Counted from the first letter of the stretch, positions 21,114 to 32,067 are shown. The stretch: DNA of 64,000 nucleotides from Limnomonas spitsbergensis (GCA_037349105.1 JAYJMM010000120.1:6514001-6578000); one strand, 5' to 3'. Program-made: numbers and translations. Notes: generated from the letters alone by a model not told the origin.

Positions 21114-21491
21114 GAGGAGCGGGGGGGCGAGTGAACTAGTAGGGGCGGTACCCACGAAACAGGGACACCCAGACTTATCCCTAGGCAGAGAGACTTCCTG
21201 CTAGGGCTGAACCTTACAAGTAGCCAGTTAACAGCTCTTGTCTGAAGTACAAGGAGCCTGTTTGTGAGTAGAAGGACACCTCTCTAAGGCGCCTTTACCG
21301 TAGATTACGGAGTTTACCATATTGGCGCGTTTACTGCTTTAGTATAGTGATAAAGGATTTTGATTCTTCTGTTTAAAATAATATTCGATAGCCGGCATAA
21401 GCATTGGCCATGGAGGATTTATCGCCCAACGCACCCCTCCGGACCCTGAAACCCTCTAACGCGTTAGAATCTAACGCTGTCCATTACGACA
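21114..21491 (+). other. Possible polypurine tract and 3' LTR
   Basis: A purine run GAGGAGCGGGGGGG (21114-21127) is followed by a possible LTR from TG at 21132 to CA at 21491, about 360 bases. No matching 5' LTR is present in the block, so this cannot be confirmed. Confidence 0.2.
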
Positions 21492-21532
21492 CTCACCATG
21501 CTGCTTCACCATGCTTTTGTTTTGGTGCGACA

Positions 21533-21547
21533 TAGCTGAAGGTTGCT
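21533..21547. repeat. Right 15 bp direct repeat TAGCTGAAGGTTGCT
   Basis: Partner of 16020-16034. It is followed by the sequence that directly follows the single copy in the other units. Confidence 0.7.
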
Positions 21548-22500
21548 AAATTTTACTTAAGTGTGCCACTCATGCCCTGAATTCTTTCATAAATGCTACA
21601 CATCCGGGACCTGCTCAAAAAGGCTCGGCCGCGTCGGCGCCCAACAGTTTGGTCGGGAGGAAAGAAAGGAAGGCAAGGAGGAGAAACAAAGGAGATGGGA
21701 AAATATTAAAGCCTACCCCAAAAAAGGAAAGGAAGTCCGGAGAATCCCTAGCCCCTTAGGTCTGAGACTCTGAGTGAAGCTTAGTAGTAGATTAACGGAG
21801 GGGATAGGAAGCAGAGGAGAAACAAAGGGAAAAGATCTTCCCCCGAATGGAAAGCAGAACCGCAGGCCCTAAAGACGCCTTCGCAACCTGACTTTCCAGG
21901 CTGCACAACGGCAGAACTTGTTGTACATAGTGTATTCGGGCCTGCCGGACCCTTTCCTCGACAGCCCGCTGGTCTTCTCACGTTGTCCCCGTTAAAGGAA
22001 AGGCACTCGAAGTGTTAAAAGTACCAGTCTAGCTACCAAGCATCCAGAAAAGAACAAAAGGTTTTACTTTGATGAGTTGGAGATGTTTCCCAATATCCAT
22101 CACCATTCATGGAAGTCAGCTACCGTAGTTTTTAACGGCTTTGATTTTTGATGTTTTTTTTTTAGATATCAAACCAATCAATAAATCCAGTAGTTTCAGT
22201 TACAAAACAAAACAGGAACCCATGCAAAACCAATAATTTGGGGTACACCAGGGTTTTTAGCCACGTTTTCGCCCCCATTCTCTGTCAGAGCGAACCAATC
22301 TCCATTTAAAATGAAGGGGCAGTTACAATTATTTGAGGCAATCGATAGAGCGAAGGCCACAGGTAGAGCTGCAGATCATACTTTCCGGTACAGATGACGA
22401 CCTAGTGATCACAGGCGGCATTACCCTGTCCCGACCTTTTCCTCGTTTCCCCATTCCTCTCCTTCCGATCAATGAAATGAGGGCTAAGTAAGCAAGGCAA
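21548..22500. other. Unit-end spacer with a minus-strand retroelement module
   Basis: At about 21600-21665 the retroelement terminal module appears in reverse (GCTCAAAAAGGCTCGGCCGC and onward). Beyond it I see no gene. R3 and R4 share the first part but then carry a different 230-base piece (43455-43680 and 57915-58140) in place of R1 21700-22725. R2 keeps the R1-type sequence to its truncated end. Confidence 0.45.
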
Positions 22501-22650
22501 AGGAGTGCGTGAGGCTCAGGGCAGCCCCACTCGGCACTCGTTGAACACCCACCTCTTCGCGTTCATAGAGCGGGTGAGGCTGATGGCTGTTGCTAGGATG
22601 GAACCGCCCGCGTCCCTACCACAGCAGAAGCAGAGGCAGCGTGGGGCTTA

Positions 22651-22713
22651 CAGCGACTGGACTCCATTGCCCATGCATCTAAGGGGAGTAAGGGCGATGG
22701 AGTCCAGTCGCTG
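22651..22713. repeat. Perfect 17 bp inverted repeat with 29-base loop
   Basis: CAGCGACTGGACTCCAT at 22651-22667 pairs with ATGGAGTCCAGTCGCTG at 22697-22713 with no mismatch. It lies in R1-only sequence and inside a short plus-strand frame (22505-22714) that ends just past the right arm. Confidence 0.75.
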
Positions 22714-22734
22714 AAATACATCAATTAATATACC

Positions 22735-23013
22735 TCATGTCGACGCAGTGAAGGATAGCTTCTGGTGTCGGCCGCTCAAGTCGACAGCTGTCGTCCTCAT
22801 AAACACACGCGCTGCTCCTCGTTGGTACAGAGAGAGCGAGACTCTTGATACGCAATTGTAACTGCTGGACAGTTGCTTAGCTCCTAGAAAAGTATGGAGT
22901 CCGGTATGGCGATATAGCATGCCTGCGAAGACGCGTGGTAAAGCAGACGACGTGCTCAATGCATGTAAGATCTGAGAGTCAGATCTCCGCCAGGCAGTAC
23001 TGAAGTTACCCAT
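22735..23013 (-). CDS. Conserved small frame beginning MGNFSTAWRR, R1 copy
   Basis: The minus-strand ATG is at 23013 and the frame is about 92 codons. It is kept in R3 (43692-43970) and R4 (58163-58441) with few amino acid changes. It has no recognised domain and is Ser/Arg-rich. An overlapping minus-strand frame also reads well in R4 (57969-58283, with VYEDDSCRLERPTPEAI), so the coding frame is not settled. Confidence 0.3.
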   Translation of the reverse strand: MGNFSTAWRRSDSQILHALSTSSALPRVFAGMLYRHTGLHTFLGAKQLSSSYNCVSRVSLSLYQRGAARVFMRTTAVDLSGRHQKLSFTAST

Positions 23014-23137
23014 CAGCTTCCACTCCCTGCAATAGGAACAGCTCTAGGCAGCAGTCAGGGGCTACCGCTGGGAACAGGGCTCCTCTGCAGCCCATGTTGC
23101 TGGCCATGCAGCGCCCTATGCGGCGATCTCCCATGCA

Positions 23138-23365
23138 GTGCCCTCCTCTTTCCCAGTGTGCATGGTGTCACCTGTCTGCAGGCCGGCGGGATCTAAGTGG
23201 ACATTCATCCACTTCCAGCCTCAAGCAGCAGCAGAAAGCCGGGGAGAGGCGGGGGACCTCATCAGCCCCTGCCAATTGGCCGCCGCAGAACAAAAGCTTA
23301 CGGAGCTGGCGTGTCGCCAATGGCTAAGCTGCTGCTATGGCGGCGGTGACGAGGGCCACAAGTAA
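23138..23365 (+). CDS. Conserved helical frame at the unit end, R1 copy
   Basis: The frame reads a FIHFQPQAAAESRGEAGDL stretch, then QLAAAEQKLTELACRQWL and a Gly/Cys end. It follows a possible CTGTCTGCAG acceptor (about 23179). R4 (58593-58802) ends at the same place; R3 (44115-44459) has lost the stop and runs on. Function unknown. Confidence 0.3.
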   Translation: MPSSFPVCMVSPVCRPAGSKWTFIHFQPQAAAESRGEAGDLISPCQLAAAEQKLTELACRQWLSCCYGGGDEGHK

Positions 23366-23610
23366 CACCGTCTCAGAACCCAAGACCGACATGTCTCCCC
23401 AAGCTGCAACCGCAGCCGCAACCGCAGGCCCGACTGCAAGGTACCACCTACCAGCGGGGGCGCAGTAGCAGAAGGGCAGGCCAGGGACCCCAGAGCAAGG
23501 CATGGATGAGCGCCGTGGCGTCATCCTGGCGTCGCACCAGGAGCATCGCCTCCAGGGCGGACTAGGAGCCAGCGTAGGCATCATCTTGGCAGCATAACGC
23601 CATGACTTGT

Positions 23611-23640
23611 AAGAGGTTTAGGGTTTAGGCAGAGGGTTTA
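23611..23640. repeat. Short TTTAGGG-like run
   Basis: GAGGTTTAGGGTTTAGG and a nearby GGGTTTAG. Similar runs lie at about 44562 and 58931, and CCCTAAACCCT lies at about 15614. They match the plant/green-algal telomere word but are far too short to be a telomere. Confidence 0.3.
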
Positions 23641-23828
23641 GATAGCACCCTATCGCTCATGTTCCTCACCTCCTGCCCTTCACCTCCTGCCCGTAATGCA
23701 TAAAATGTAGGAGGGTGCCCTATCACTCACTCGTGGCATAAAGCGTCTCATAAATAGCTTTCAATGCCTTCTGGATACATGTCACTTGCCTTGGGCACCT
23801 TGCACGCCATTGAGCCTTGAACAGGCAG

Positions 23829-24017
23829 ATGAGCTGGTTAGGCTTGCCTCATGCGCTGTTCATCCGCCAGCTCAACTGCGCATCTGCTTATCTGCGCCAG
23901 GGGGAGGCCGGCATCATGAATGCGCGGCCATCGTACAGACTGCATGAGCCCCATGTTGGTAGGATGCTGCAGATAATCAGTCGTAGAGTGAATGAGAAAT
24001 GCCGTCATGAGTCGTGA
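23829..24017 (+). CDS. Unit-end conserved frame ending NEKCRHES, R1 copy
   Basis: Copy of the frame at 44901-45104. In R1 about 147 bases just upstream are missing, so the N-terminus differs (MSWLGLPHALF). The remaining 57 or so residues are nearly identical to the other copies. Confidence 0.4.
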   Translation: MSWLGLPHALFIRQLNCASAYLRQGEAGIMNARPSYRLHEPHVGRMLQIISRRVNEKCRHES

Positions 24018-26321
24018 CCCCCTGGAGGCGAGGCCGTGGCTCGAGTAAAAGATCCTTGAGATCAGGCATAGTCGCCACTGCGTTTGCATACTAGACCACC
24101 TTCGATAGGCCGCTGTGCGGCCACAACTGTGCCGATGGAGACCCAACATTTGCCTGCCCACGGCCAGAGGCTTCAGCAGTAGGGCTATAATCCGCCAAGC
24201 CACCCTGGCTGTAGCCCGTGTGCACTGATGCTGGATTGTAGCTGAAGCATTCTAAGGTGTTCTAGCTTTTGTGCATGATCTGGTCGAACATGTTGAGGGC
24301 TAGCTCGTAAGGGCTAGGTATTCCGCAGGTCAATGACATTACACCACTGAATACCCGTGCGTAGGTATTCTAGCTTCCTGTTAATTTGACCCTTTTTCTT
24401 TTGTCCCTCTCTTCCTTTCTCGTTGTCCCTATATTTCCAGACCAGAAAGTTGGGTGCCCTCGAGGCCGAGTCTTTTAGAGCAGGGCCCAGAGATGTTATG
24501 TCACAATCTCGACTACTCTCAGATAAACAGTGATGCATGATGGTCTCGCTCTGTCTTGTGCAATGTGCTGCATCATCTCAGCATGCAAATGATATTGCAC
24601 CTCTAGGCCCCTGCTCAAAAGGCTTAACCTGGGCGGGCCCTAGCAGATGTGGTCGACATGCGCTATACGTCTTTAGATAATCGGAGGGACAAAGGAGCCC
24701 CCTAAAGGGAGTCACTCTTAAGGGCAGCCCTAGGGCAGCCACCTTAAGGGCAGCCACATAGCTGAGAAGTACTGGTAGCCTCTAAAGAGGATTGGGGAAT
24801 CTGATACCGTTTTATTGTTTGGTTCTTTTTTGTCCCGCTTTTTTTTCCATGTTTTCCCATAAGTTTGCAACGAGACTGTTGGACGCAGCCTTTTGAGCAT
24901 GGCCCAGAGATGTTACCGCATTAACATATGCACCACAACATCCCTCCTACACATGCTCAAGCCTTATGAGTGACTGCCTATCGAGGACACCAGATTCCAA
25001 ATTCCTGCCTCAGCACATATGAATAATATTATGTGGGTATGGACTATGGATGCACCTTGGATTGGGTGCATCCATAGGCCTCCCGGAGGGCGCCACGGAT
25101 TTTCAGTAGTTGTACCAGGGCAGGCATGGGTGGGAGGCTCTGGCTTTTGTTGAGGACGTGGTAGACTTCGTTGAGGGCTAGTCTGCTGTCTTGTTTTTTG
25201 CCGACCTGGGGACTGGCTCTTTCCCTTTTTGTCTCTCTCTCGCTTTCAGAGGCAGGGATCCTTCGGTCTGCCTTTCCGATTTCTGTTGGGGTGTTTTCTT
25301 TGCCCATTGTGCGCCTCTCTGTCTCTCTTCTAGCCTTTGCTTCCTTTCCTTTTCCTACCAACCAGACAGGACGTCGGAGAGCCCGTAGGCAGGGGTGGGA
25401 GGCCCTGGATTTTGTTCATTTAGTTGAGTTTTTTGAAGGCTAGTCTCTTCAGGGGCAGGGGATACGGTTTGCCCGACCTTTGTGTTCTTTTTGTTTAGTG
25501 GGTGAACTTGCTATCCTTTCTCTCCTCATATGCCTTCGTCCTTGACTTTCCTAGCTGTATTTTTGTTTGCCGACGTGGCCGAGCTTCATTTCAGCATGGC
25601 CCAGAGGTGTAATGTCGTTAACCTTGGATTGGCTTGCTAGGTTCTGTCCCCTCACATAGGAGGCTGGCATGAGCGCAGTAGCGCACCATGGTCATGGCTG
25701 GCATGAGCGCAGTAGCGCACCATGGTCATGGCTGCGCAGGGTCGCTGGAATCGAGCATGGTCACATCCTATCAGCCCCATGCGGCCGTGTGTCAATCATG
25801 GCCCGGGTGGTATGCATCATCCGTAATACATCTCACTTCGTTTAATACACTTACATATACAAGTACTGATGAATACCATATAACATATATGGTTGTTTGC
25901 GCGAGGGAAACCCAGGGGGCACTGTTCTTTCTCGCATTCTCTGATCTACGGCAGTGCTTGAGCCTTTTGCGGACACCTGTTCCTTGCCGGAGGGCGCACA
26001 TGGTGCAGTGAGCTGATGGAGGCGTTGAAGGAGTTGGAGCATGGAGCAGCTGCCCCCAAACTGTGTGAGCAGTCTCTGACATGCAGCCGCTCCCCGTCCC
26101 AGAGGCGCTTCACCTGGTGGACGCAGACTATCAGCAGGTGCATCTTCAGGCGACTGCCATAAGCCGTCCCCAAACTGCGTCAGGCAGCGGCTGACCTACA
26201 GCCTCTACCCGTCACAGAGGTGCTAGCGCTAGAGGACGCAGCCTAGGAGCATAGGAGCGGGCGCAGTTGGAGATGGTCGACCGGGGGGACCCCAGGGACC
26301 TCGCCGCCGAACACAGGTCTG
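24018..26321. other. Retroelement-remnant stretch, R2 copy of R1 14-2321
   Basis: It has the same content as R1: terminal modules, the GWExLAFVE remnant (about 25098-25181, now with a TAG as fourth codon), the shorter remnant at 25380-25443 and the 34 bp duplication. I see no intact gene. Confidence 0.5.
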
Positions 26322-26693
26322 GTGCCGCTTACCACACCCGGTTTCAGCCTACGGCAGCAAGCGCCGTACTGGCGCATGCTAAGGGCCGCACTAGCTAAAG
26401 GGCGTGTTCCCGTGTGCACAAATTCAATGTTGCGCCTCGGGGAGGTCAGCACAGCCGACATTAGAGGACGGCGCAACGATGAGCAGCGTCACACTCGATG
26501 CTGGGCTAAGGGACATGGCAAGCATGTAGAGGATGCACTCCATGCTTGCTTCCAATGCCCTAGCAACAAGGCGGTACTTAGAGAGCGGGGTGGGCTGGTT
26601 CTCCGAATGACGCAACAGACTTTCACCAGCTCTACCGGGGTAGGCAAGGGTGTGAAGACCTGGCTTTTGTGGAAATGTTGTCGAACTTGTTGA
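26322..26693 (+). pseudogene. Zinc-knuckle remnant of a non-LTR retroelement, most open copy (R2)
   Basis: This is 123 codons without a stop. A 15-base deletion relative to R1, R4 and R5 removes both the stop codon seen there and the first cysteine of the C-x2-C pair, so the frame opened at the cost of the zinc site. The rest reads CWAKGHGKHVEDALHACFQC, then PSNKAVLRERGG. This is the pattern of the RT-associated zinc-binding segment, where the Cys/His set is thought to hold template RNA or target DNA. It is then followed by an out-of-frame FHQLYRGRQGWEDLAFVE. Confidence 0.5.
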
Positions 26694-26867
26694 GGGCTGG
26701 TCTCTTGAGGGGCTGGGGATACAGTGTGCCTGTCCTTTTCTGCTGTTGTTGTTGTTTGGAAGGTGGACCCTCTTCCCTTTCTTTTCTCTCTTGCCTTCTT
26801 ACTCGAGTTACCTACCTAGCTGACTTTTTGTTTGCTGACGTAGCCGAGCTTCAGCTTTTGAGTAGGG

Positions 26868-26907
26868 CTGAACCTGTTGGTTGAAAGCTGAACCTGTTGG
26901 TTGAAAG
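26868..26907. repeat. 20 bp tandem duplication at a deletion scar
   Basis: CTGAACCTGTTGGTTGAAAG occurs twice in a row, directly at the point where R2 has lost the equivalent of R1 2875-4225. R1 and R4 have it once. Confidence 0.8.
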
Positions 26908-27707
26908 TATACCAATGTTTCTGTTTTCAAGTTCAAGTCAGTGACAACACCTGACCATGGAAAAACACAGAGCAACAAAAATAGAGGTGGTCCTGGATAT
27001 GCATAAACGCAGGTGCAAGTAAATTGAAGGTGTCTCGCCCCTAAAGTCGGTCATAACTGACAGGCGAGCCACATCTGATTGAGCAGTAGTACGCAGTAGT
27101 ACCCACACATAGCTTCTGGTTAGGTAGACATGGACATTAGTTATTGAATCGTTCAGCGTGTGCACATACAAAGTGGTAGGTGCTAGCGTGATGCTTCTTA
27201 AACATGCTTCATTTGTTCTTCCTCTCGTTGGGACTCTCAGGCGGCCAATCAACAGGAACATGCCCTGCGAGCGCAACACTCATCGTTAGGCTAACTTGTG
27301 GCAACAAGCATGGTAACATGCACATGCCATCTGAGAGGCACCCCATATCACAACATTTATTCGGGTGTGCATTATTTGGCCCGCATACAACTCAGGCTTC
27401 CCCATGTGGAGGACATAAATGTTGGACACAGCAACAGTTCATTATGGACAGAATACCCCAGTGCCCCAGTTGCAATCCAACGCAGCAACGACCAGCAGCT
27501 ATCGTAGTCAGAAGAACAGCATCACCACATACCGGTTCCATCAATTCATATTTTCTACCAATGACTGAACTGATACAGCACATGCACATCCCCCCGCCCA
27601 TGCAAATACTTGCATACAAATAGTCCATGTGGAAACCCAGAGTCTACGGGCTGGACTCATCATGCATGCTGCATGCTCCCACCCACCCCTGACCGAGCGA
27701 GTGTGTA

Positions 27708-28364
27708 TCACCCACCTCCTTCACTTGGACCTCTGGACAGAACTGAGTTGTCATCTTCCACCAGCTTCACGATCTTCAGGAGTGGTAGCTTCTCCCTGGG
27801 ACTGTTGCTGCTTGACGAAGGGCCCTCTGCAGTGCACAGGGGTGCCGAAAAGCTTCGTCCTACAATTATTATTCCGAGGAGGAGAGGGCAGCCACGACAA
27901 GAACCCTGGTCTGGAGGACATTCACCTGAGCCCTCTGTATTTGACGCCCCCGATGAAATATTGTTTTGTTCTCCTGGCTGTACAGACACCCCTCTTCCAA
28001 ACAGAGTTGCGAGGCCGCAAGTGCGGAGATATTTGCATATGTCCGTCCCTGTCAGGTAAAAAGGGAAGGTGAGTTAAATCTCAAGTTTAACAAACCAGGG
28101 CAGCATGCGACTGGACTAAAACTCACAGACTTGTACCACTTCCGAGGGCTGCACCGGCTCGAGGGCTCGAAGACGACGACACTCCTCAATATGCCACTCC
28201 AGAACCTCGATAGGGATGCTGTTATAATTAAATGATGTACCTAATTTACATAGGGCTCTGCTGGCTTCCTCGATCGAGTCAAAGACTGGGCCCGCGTAGC
28301 CAGGTTGCGTTGGCCGAAGGAGGATGGCCTCTATTCTGGCTTGGTTATCATGTGTGTTCCACAT
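27708..28364 (-). CDS. Two-exon gene of unknown function, intact copy (R2)
   Basis: Exon 1 is 28364-28127 (238 bases) and exon 2 is 28048-27708 (341 bases). The intron is 78 bases with donor GTGAGT and acceptor CCTGACAG after a pyrimidine stretch. Exon 1 leaves one base, which with the first two of exon 2 gives Trp, so the joined frame is 193 codons including the stop. The start has a good context (AAGATGTGG). The first half is helical (FDSIEEASRALCKL, then PIEVLEWHIEECRRL). The second half has several cysteines (DICKYLRTCGL, ECPPDQGSC), a Ser run and a Gly-rich end before TGA. I recognise no family. Its start faces the membrane-protein gene, about 225 bases away. R4 is also open, R1 has a nonsense codon and R5 has lost exon 2. 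Confidence 0.65.
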
Positions 28365-28589
28365 CTTCTTCTATCCGAGTCTTGTCAGTTGTGATGTCCC
28401 TCCTTCCACGATATAGCCAGGGGATATAGCCCCCCGATATGGCAGGCCCCACAAATCGACGTACGTGAACGGCTTCTCGTCAACCTCATAAGCTCGCTAA
28501 ACAGTATTTATCAAAATCCACGACGTGTTGGCGTTCTCTTTTGATTTGTGTACTTACAACGCCTAGATCATCTTCAAAGGTGGACACAA
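28365..28589. promoter_or_regulatory. Divergent intergenic region (R2)
   Basis: The space between the start codons of the minus-strand two-exon gene and the plus-strand membrane-protein gene. It holds GATATAGCC repeated twice and a related GATATGGC within 35 bases (about 28410-28445). A shared two-way promoter is likely from the layout; no core element is certain. In R1 and R5 the inverted-repeat element lies in this gap. Confidence 0.4.
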
Positions 28590-31448
28590 ATGGCGCAGAT
28601 AGGGGAATTCGATGTCTCGCCTGATAAAAGACATGCAGCGTCGAGATGTAAGGCGGCATATGGTGTACTTGAGTTGATGAAGATCCGTGACCCGTTTGAT
28701 ATCGATATCCTTTAACGAGGGATCAACGCTGATTTGAGAGTGGCGACGGAAATATTTCAAGGTGCGTGGGATGTTTTTCTTCTTTTTTGCGTAGGATGCA
28801 TGGTTTCGACATGGGATGGGCGGGGCTCGTTCACAGTGTTTGCGGCACGTCCTATAACGGACGGACGACCCAAGGCCTCAAGAAAACGATATATGTCACG
28901 TCAAAGCCGAGCATGTATGAGTGCTCGGAGTTCTCGAATCTCGCCCATGTTAGTTTGCGGGACAGGCACGTGAGCGAGAACTCCGACCATGAATCCATGA
29001 TGTGGGAAGAGTTGTCACGTTGGATGGTGGATGGCGGGACGGGTGTTGTGCACAATTATTTTTGGAACCTAAGACCTAACGCTAGCACTAAGCATCAGTT
29101 GATTGTGGTTGAACTGACTACTTAACTACTCAGTATTTGCTATCCGACCCCAAATAATTTTCTTGTGGACTTACTTAGGTCGACTGCGCAACAAGCCCCT
29201 GTGGTACATACGTGCTGGGGTCTTCCTTGTACTCGCATGCATCATCACCACCCTCGGAGGAGCCCTCTTTTACGGAGAAGCAGAGCTCATATTTTGGATG
29301 CTCATGGAGGGACGCGGAAAGCAGGGCTTATGGGACAGCATCCTCGTCATGGGGGCGTTCACCATGCTTGGATTGTTTGCGGGCTGGGCCCCAACGGGTT
29401 ACGCAGTTATGATGGACAGGGAATACCGCCCGGAGTGGTTCACGTTGATGGCCTTGGCGATCCACAGCGTGGTGTCATTAACCCAACAGCTGTGGGACTT
29501 GGGCCCCCTAGGTAGGTGCTTGACAATGAGAAGGCTTCACCTCATTCATTTTTCATGAATTAAATAACTGAATCGTGATAGGTGGCTTCACGTGTTGAGT
29601 AGAGAAAATATTTCACCGCCCCCACATTGCTTCGGAAAATTCAAGGATGGAGTGAGGTCAAGGTTGTGCGTGACTCTACTAGTGCGTGTTCACACGTTTG
29701 TATTTGCCCCCCCCATCCCCACCTGCTAGTTTACCCTTGACGTCTAGTTTTCCGACTCGTTACAATTATGCACATTGCAGAGCATGGGAGGGACAGACTC
29801 CCGGAGCATCAACCCATCGTGTCGCTATTCCCAAGGCGTCCTCGCCTCAACATACTCAGCGGGCCTCTCTTGTTTCTGGCCTCCATTATTCAAAGCATTG
29901 TCCACTATGGCAGCTTCGCTTTTCTACTGGAGCTCCCCTGCTTTGGATTGGGGCCAGGTCTCCATAAGCACAAGCTGGCCGAGTGGGCCATCTTCTGCAA
30001 CCTATGGTCAAATGCTATCTTGGTGAGTTCACACCGGGCAAACATAAGGCCTTTTGAAACATTTCCGCTCTAGCCAAAGTTGTCTTCATTCGCTTTTGGG
30101 CTTCCACCGAAACGGCCCTTTTACACCTTATTTCAGGCCAAACGGAAAGGTATCTTTTCAACCGGCAATGTCTTTAGTTTGCGCGGAAAACTGCCACACC
30201 GTAGAACCGGTTAGAGTCCGCGTTTAATTAATTATCTTTGGGGTGCGCGAATTAATTTTGAGCAAAGCTTACGGCAATCTACGGTAATCCATATTTTCCA
30301 GTGAGTTGCAGATTTACGCGAAGCTCCTTTTGCTAGTACTACTTGGCGCGGTGTCCTTCGGGGTCAAAACGTGGATCATGCATGACGATCCCAACCATGT
30401 TTCCATATGTTGACAAACAATTTGTTTCTTATATTTCATGGCTGAATCGTGTTTCTTAAGTATTGATATCTTGATCTCCAGGTAGTGGCATTCGCCACCC
30501 TCAGTGAAGGAGCTAAGCGCCAAGACCCGGCAAGCCCAGATCTTACAGGTCAACCCAGCCCACCGCCGGCCAGCGCAGATCAGCCCAACCCAGCGCCGGC
30601 CAGCCCTGATCAGCCAAATCCACCAGCTGCATATTATCACTATGTAGCCATATATATTGGAGTGCATATTATCCTCAAGTTTCTGAGCAATATGGGCACC
30701 ATCAACTGGAAGTTCATCCGCACTCGGAAGAACAGATGGGAAGCTGTGAGTATTTGCATTTTATCAAAGTCTCAATCGAAAACCATAGTAATTACCAAGG
30801 TGACATATATCAATCTATGTCACATGTACAAGGTTGCGTTCTACCATTAAGTGGAGAGTATTAATTCCCTCCCCCCTTTTGATACTTCAGGAGGCCAAGG
30901 AAGATAGAGAATTAGCAGAAGCCGCAGCCATAGCAGACCGGGAGAGAGGGTTGCAAGCTAGCCTGGATCAGATACAGAGATTGCTAACAGCCGCTCGAAT
31001 CGCGCCAGTATTGGATGTAGGCGGTGAAGAGGGCCAAGGAGGAGGAGGTGGAGAGGGCCAAGGAGGGGGCGGTGGAGGGGGCCAAGGAGGAGGTGGTGGA
31101 GGGGGCCAAGGAGGGGACGGTGGAGGGGGCCAAGGAAGAGGTGGTGCAGGGGGCCAAGGAGGAGGCGGTGGAGACGGCCAAGGAGGAGGTGGTGGAGGGG
31201 GCCAAGGAGGAAGCGGTGGAGACGGCCAAGGAGGGGAAATTGGAGGGAGCGCGGGACGTGACAGAGGTGGAAGTGGAGAGGGCCAAGGAAGGGACATCGG
31301 TGGGGGCCGTGGACGTGGGAGTGGAGAGGGCAGTGGAGAGGGCAGCGGAGAGGGCCAAGGAGGTGGCACTGGAGGGGGCCGAGGGCGCGGCAGTGGAGGG
31401 GGCGATGAACGGGGCCAAGGAGGCGTCATGAAGATATTTAGAAAGTGA
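28590..31448 (+). pseudogene. Multi-exon membrane protein with Pro-rich and Gly-rich tail, fullest copy (R2)
   Basis: Four exons have sharp splice sites and matching phases: C 29179-29511, D 29781-30022 (donor GTGAGT), E 30482-30745 (donor GTGAGT) and F 30891-31448, ending at TGA. Joined, C to F give about 465 residues. Exons C and D hold about five hydrophobic segments (GVFLVLACIITTLGG, ILVMGAFTMLGLFAG, GPLLFLASII and others). Exon E has a PASPDQPNPAP-type stretch, and F an acidic/Ala helix followed by a GQGGGGGG tail. A first exon from ATG at 28590 (MAQIGEF) carries in R4 an AIETLLRGINSALTVATGIF stretch that faintly recalls the DUF599 family. In R2 it stops at TAA after about 40 codons, so this copy is marked broken. 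The link from the first exon to C is unproven. Confidence 0.5.
31021..31430 (+). repeat. 24 bp Gly-rich coding minisatellite (R2)
   Basis: GGCCAAGGAGGAGGTGGTGG plus four bases repeats with a 24 bp period, regular at first and then degenerate. In the spliced frame it codes GQGGGGGG-like octads. One frame over it codes AKEEVVEG-like charged octads (31024-31431), and both minus-strand frames are open too. The copy in R4 is at 53410-53819. Confidence 0.8.
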
Positions 31449-31836
31449 GTGCGCCGGATGAATCATGCACCTCGAGGATTGATAGATAACCACTAGGGTA
31501 GTTATTAGGGGGACTCATAGGGTATGCGATACATGAACCATGCAGGGATGAGGGGTTCAGGTGTTTGTGTGGCTGCACTAGTGGTACATAATGATGAGGT
31601 GGCAGCAACACCACACCGCAGAGTGCCATGATCAACACATGACAAAGATAAACTGAGTTTCGTGAAAGAAAGAAAGAAAACTACGCCCCGTTTCGTGGCC
31701 ATATACCACAAGCGAGATGTTCAGTGTACCGTATTGGGACTAAAGGGTCCTCTTTGCACTACTTGCCTAAAGGGTCCTCTTTGCACCTCTTAGTTGTCGA
31801 TTTGGTTGAGGTCTTCACCTGATGATTCCTACTGCA

Positions 31837-32067
31837 GGTGTTTCCGCCCCATTACCAAGAACGAGGAAGTCGGCATGCTTGACAGGGGATTTATGCAGCC
31901 AGGTGCCCATCTCTGCGGTGGTGACAGTAGGGGGTCGGAATCGGAGGCCCTCCATGGGAGTTTCAGCTTGGGAGCTCAGCCAAGCCATGTTGCAGGCGAG
32001 GGTGTGGGGCAGCCAGTCGTTCCACGAGGAGGAGCGGGGAATGAGATTGAAGGACAAGGACCGCTAA
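31837..32067 (+). CDS. Conserved frame after splice acceptor, R2 copy
   Basis: Counterpart of 8524-8739, with 13 extra bases that move the N-terminal half out of frame. The end (FHEEERGMRLKDKDR) is kept. Unknown function. Confidence 0.25.
   Translation, partial: GVSAPLPRTRKSACLTGDLCSQVPISAVVTVGGRNRRPSMGVSAWELSQAMLQARVWGSQSFHEEERGMRLKDKDR

Larger units (their letters stand above)
16035..21532. mobile_element. 5.5 kb block unique to R1, holding a gypsy fragment
   Basis: The block sits between two copies of a 15 bp direct repeat and is absent from R2, R3 and R4. The left 2 kb holds exon-like pieces and the CTTGA-rich repeat cluster. The right 3.4 kb holds a gypsy integrase-PHD fragment with its 3' noncoding part. 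Gypsy integrases normally make 4-6 bp target duplications, so a 15 bp repeat does not fit simple gypsy insertion. It fits non-LTR-type insertion, or loss from the other units by recombination between the repeats. Confidence 0.6.
3..24006. repeat. Tandem unit R1 (24.0 kb, longest copy)
   Basis: This is the first complete copy of a large tandem repeat. The anchor ATGAGTCGTGA at 3-13 recurs at 24007, 45094 and 59448. Nearly all of R4 can be lined up with R1 in the same order. R1 differs by an extra 3.9 kb RNase H element (8888-12754), an extra 5.5 kb gypsy-containing block (16035-21532), and a 425 bp inverted-repeat element (5762-6186). It also lacks about 1 kb at 8331 that holds the Gly-rich exon of the membrane-protein gene in R2 and R4. 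Confidence 0.93.

Noticed and set aside
23600..23645. Telomere or chromosome end
   Set aside because: Only one to two TTTAGGG-like words, and the unit continues on both sides.
30968..31429. Pro-rich 153-codon minus-strand frame
   Set aside because: It is the complement of the Gly-rich minisatellite, with no splice support. The same applies to 53357-53818.
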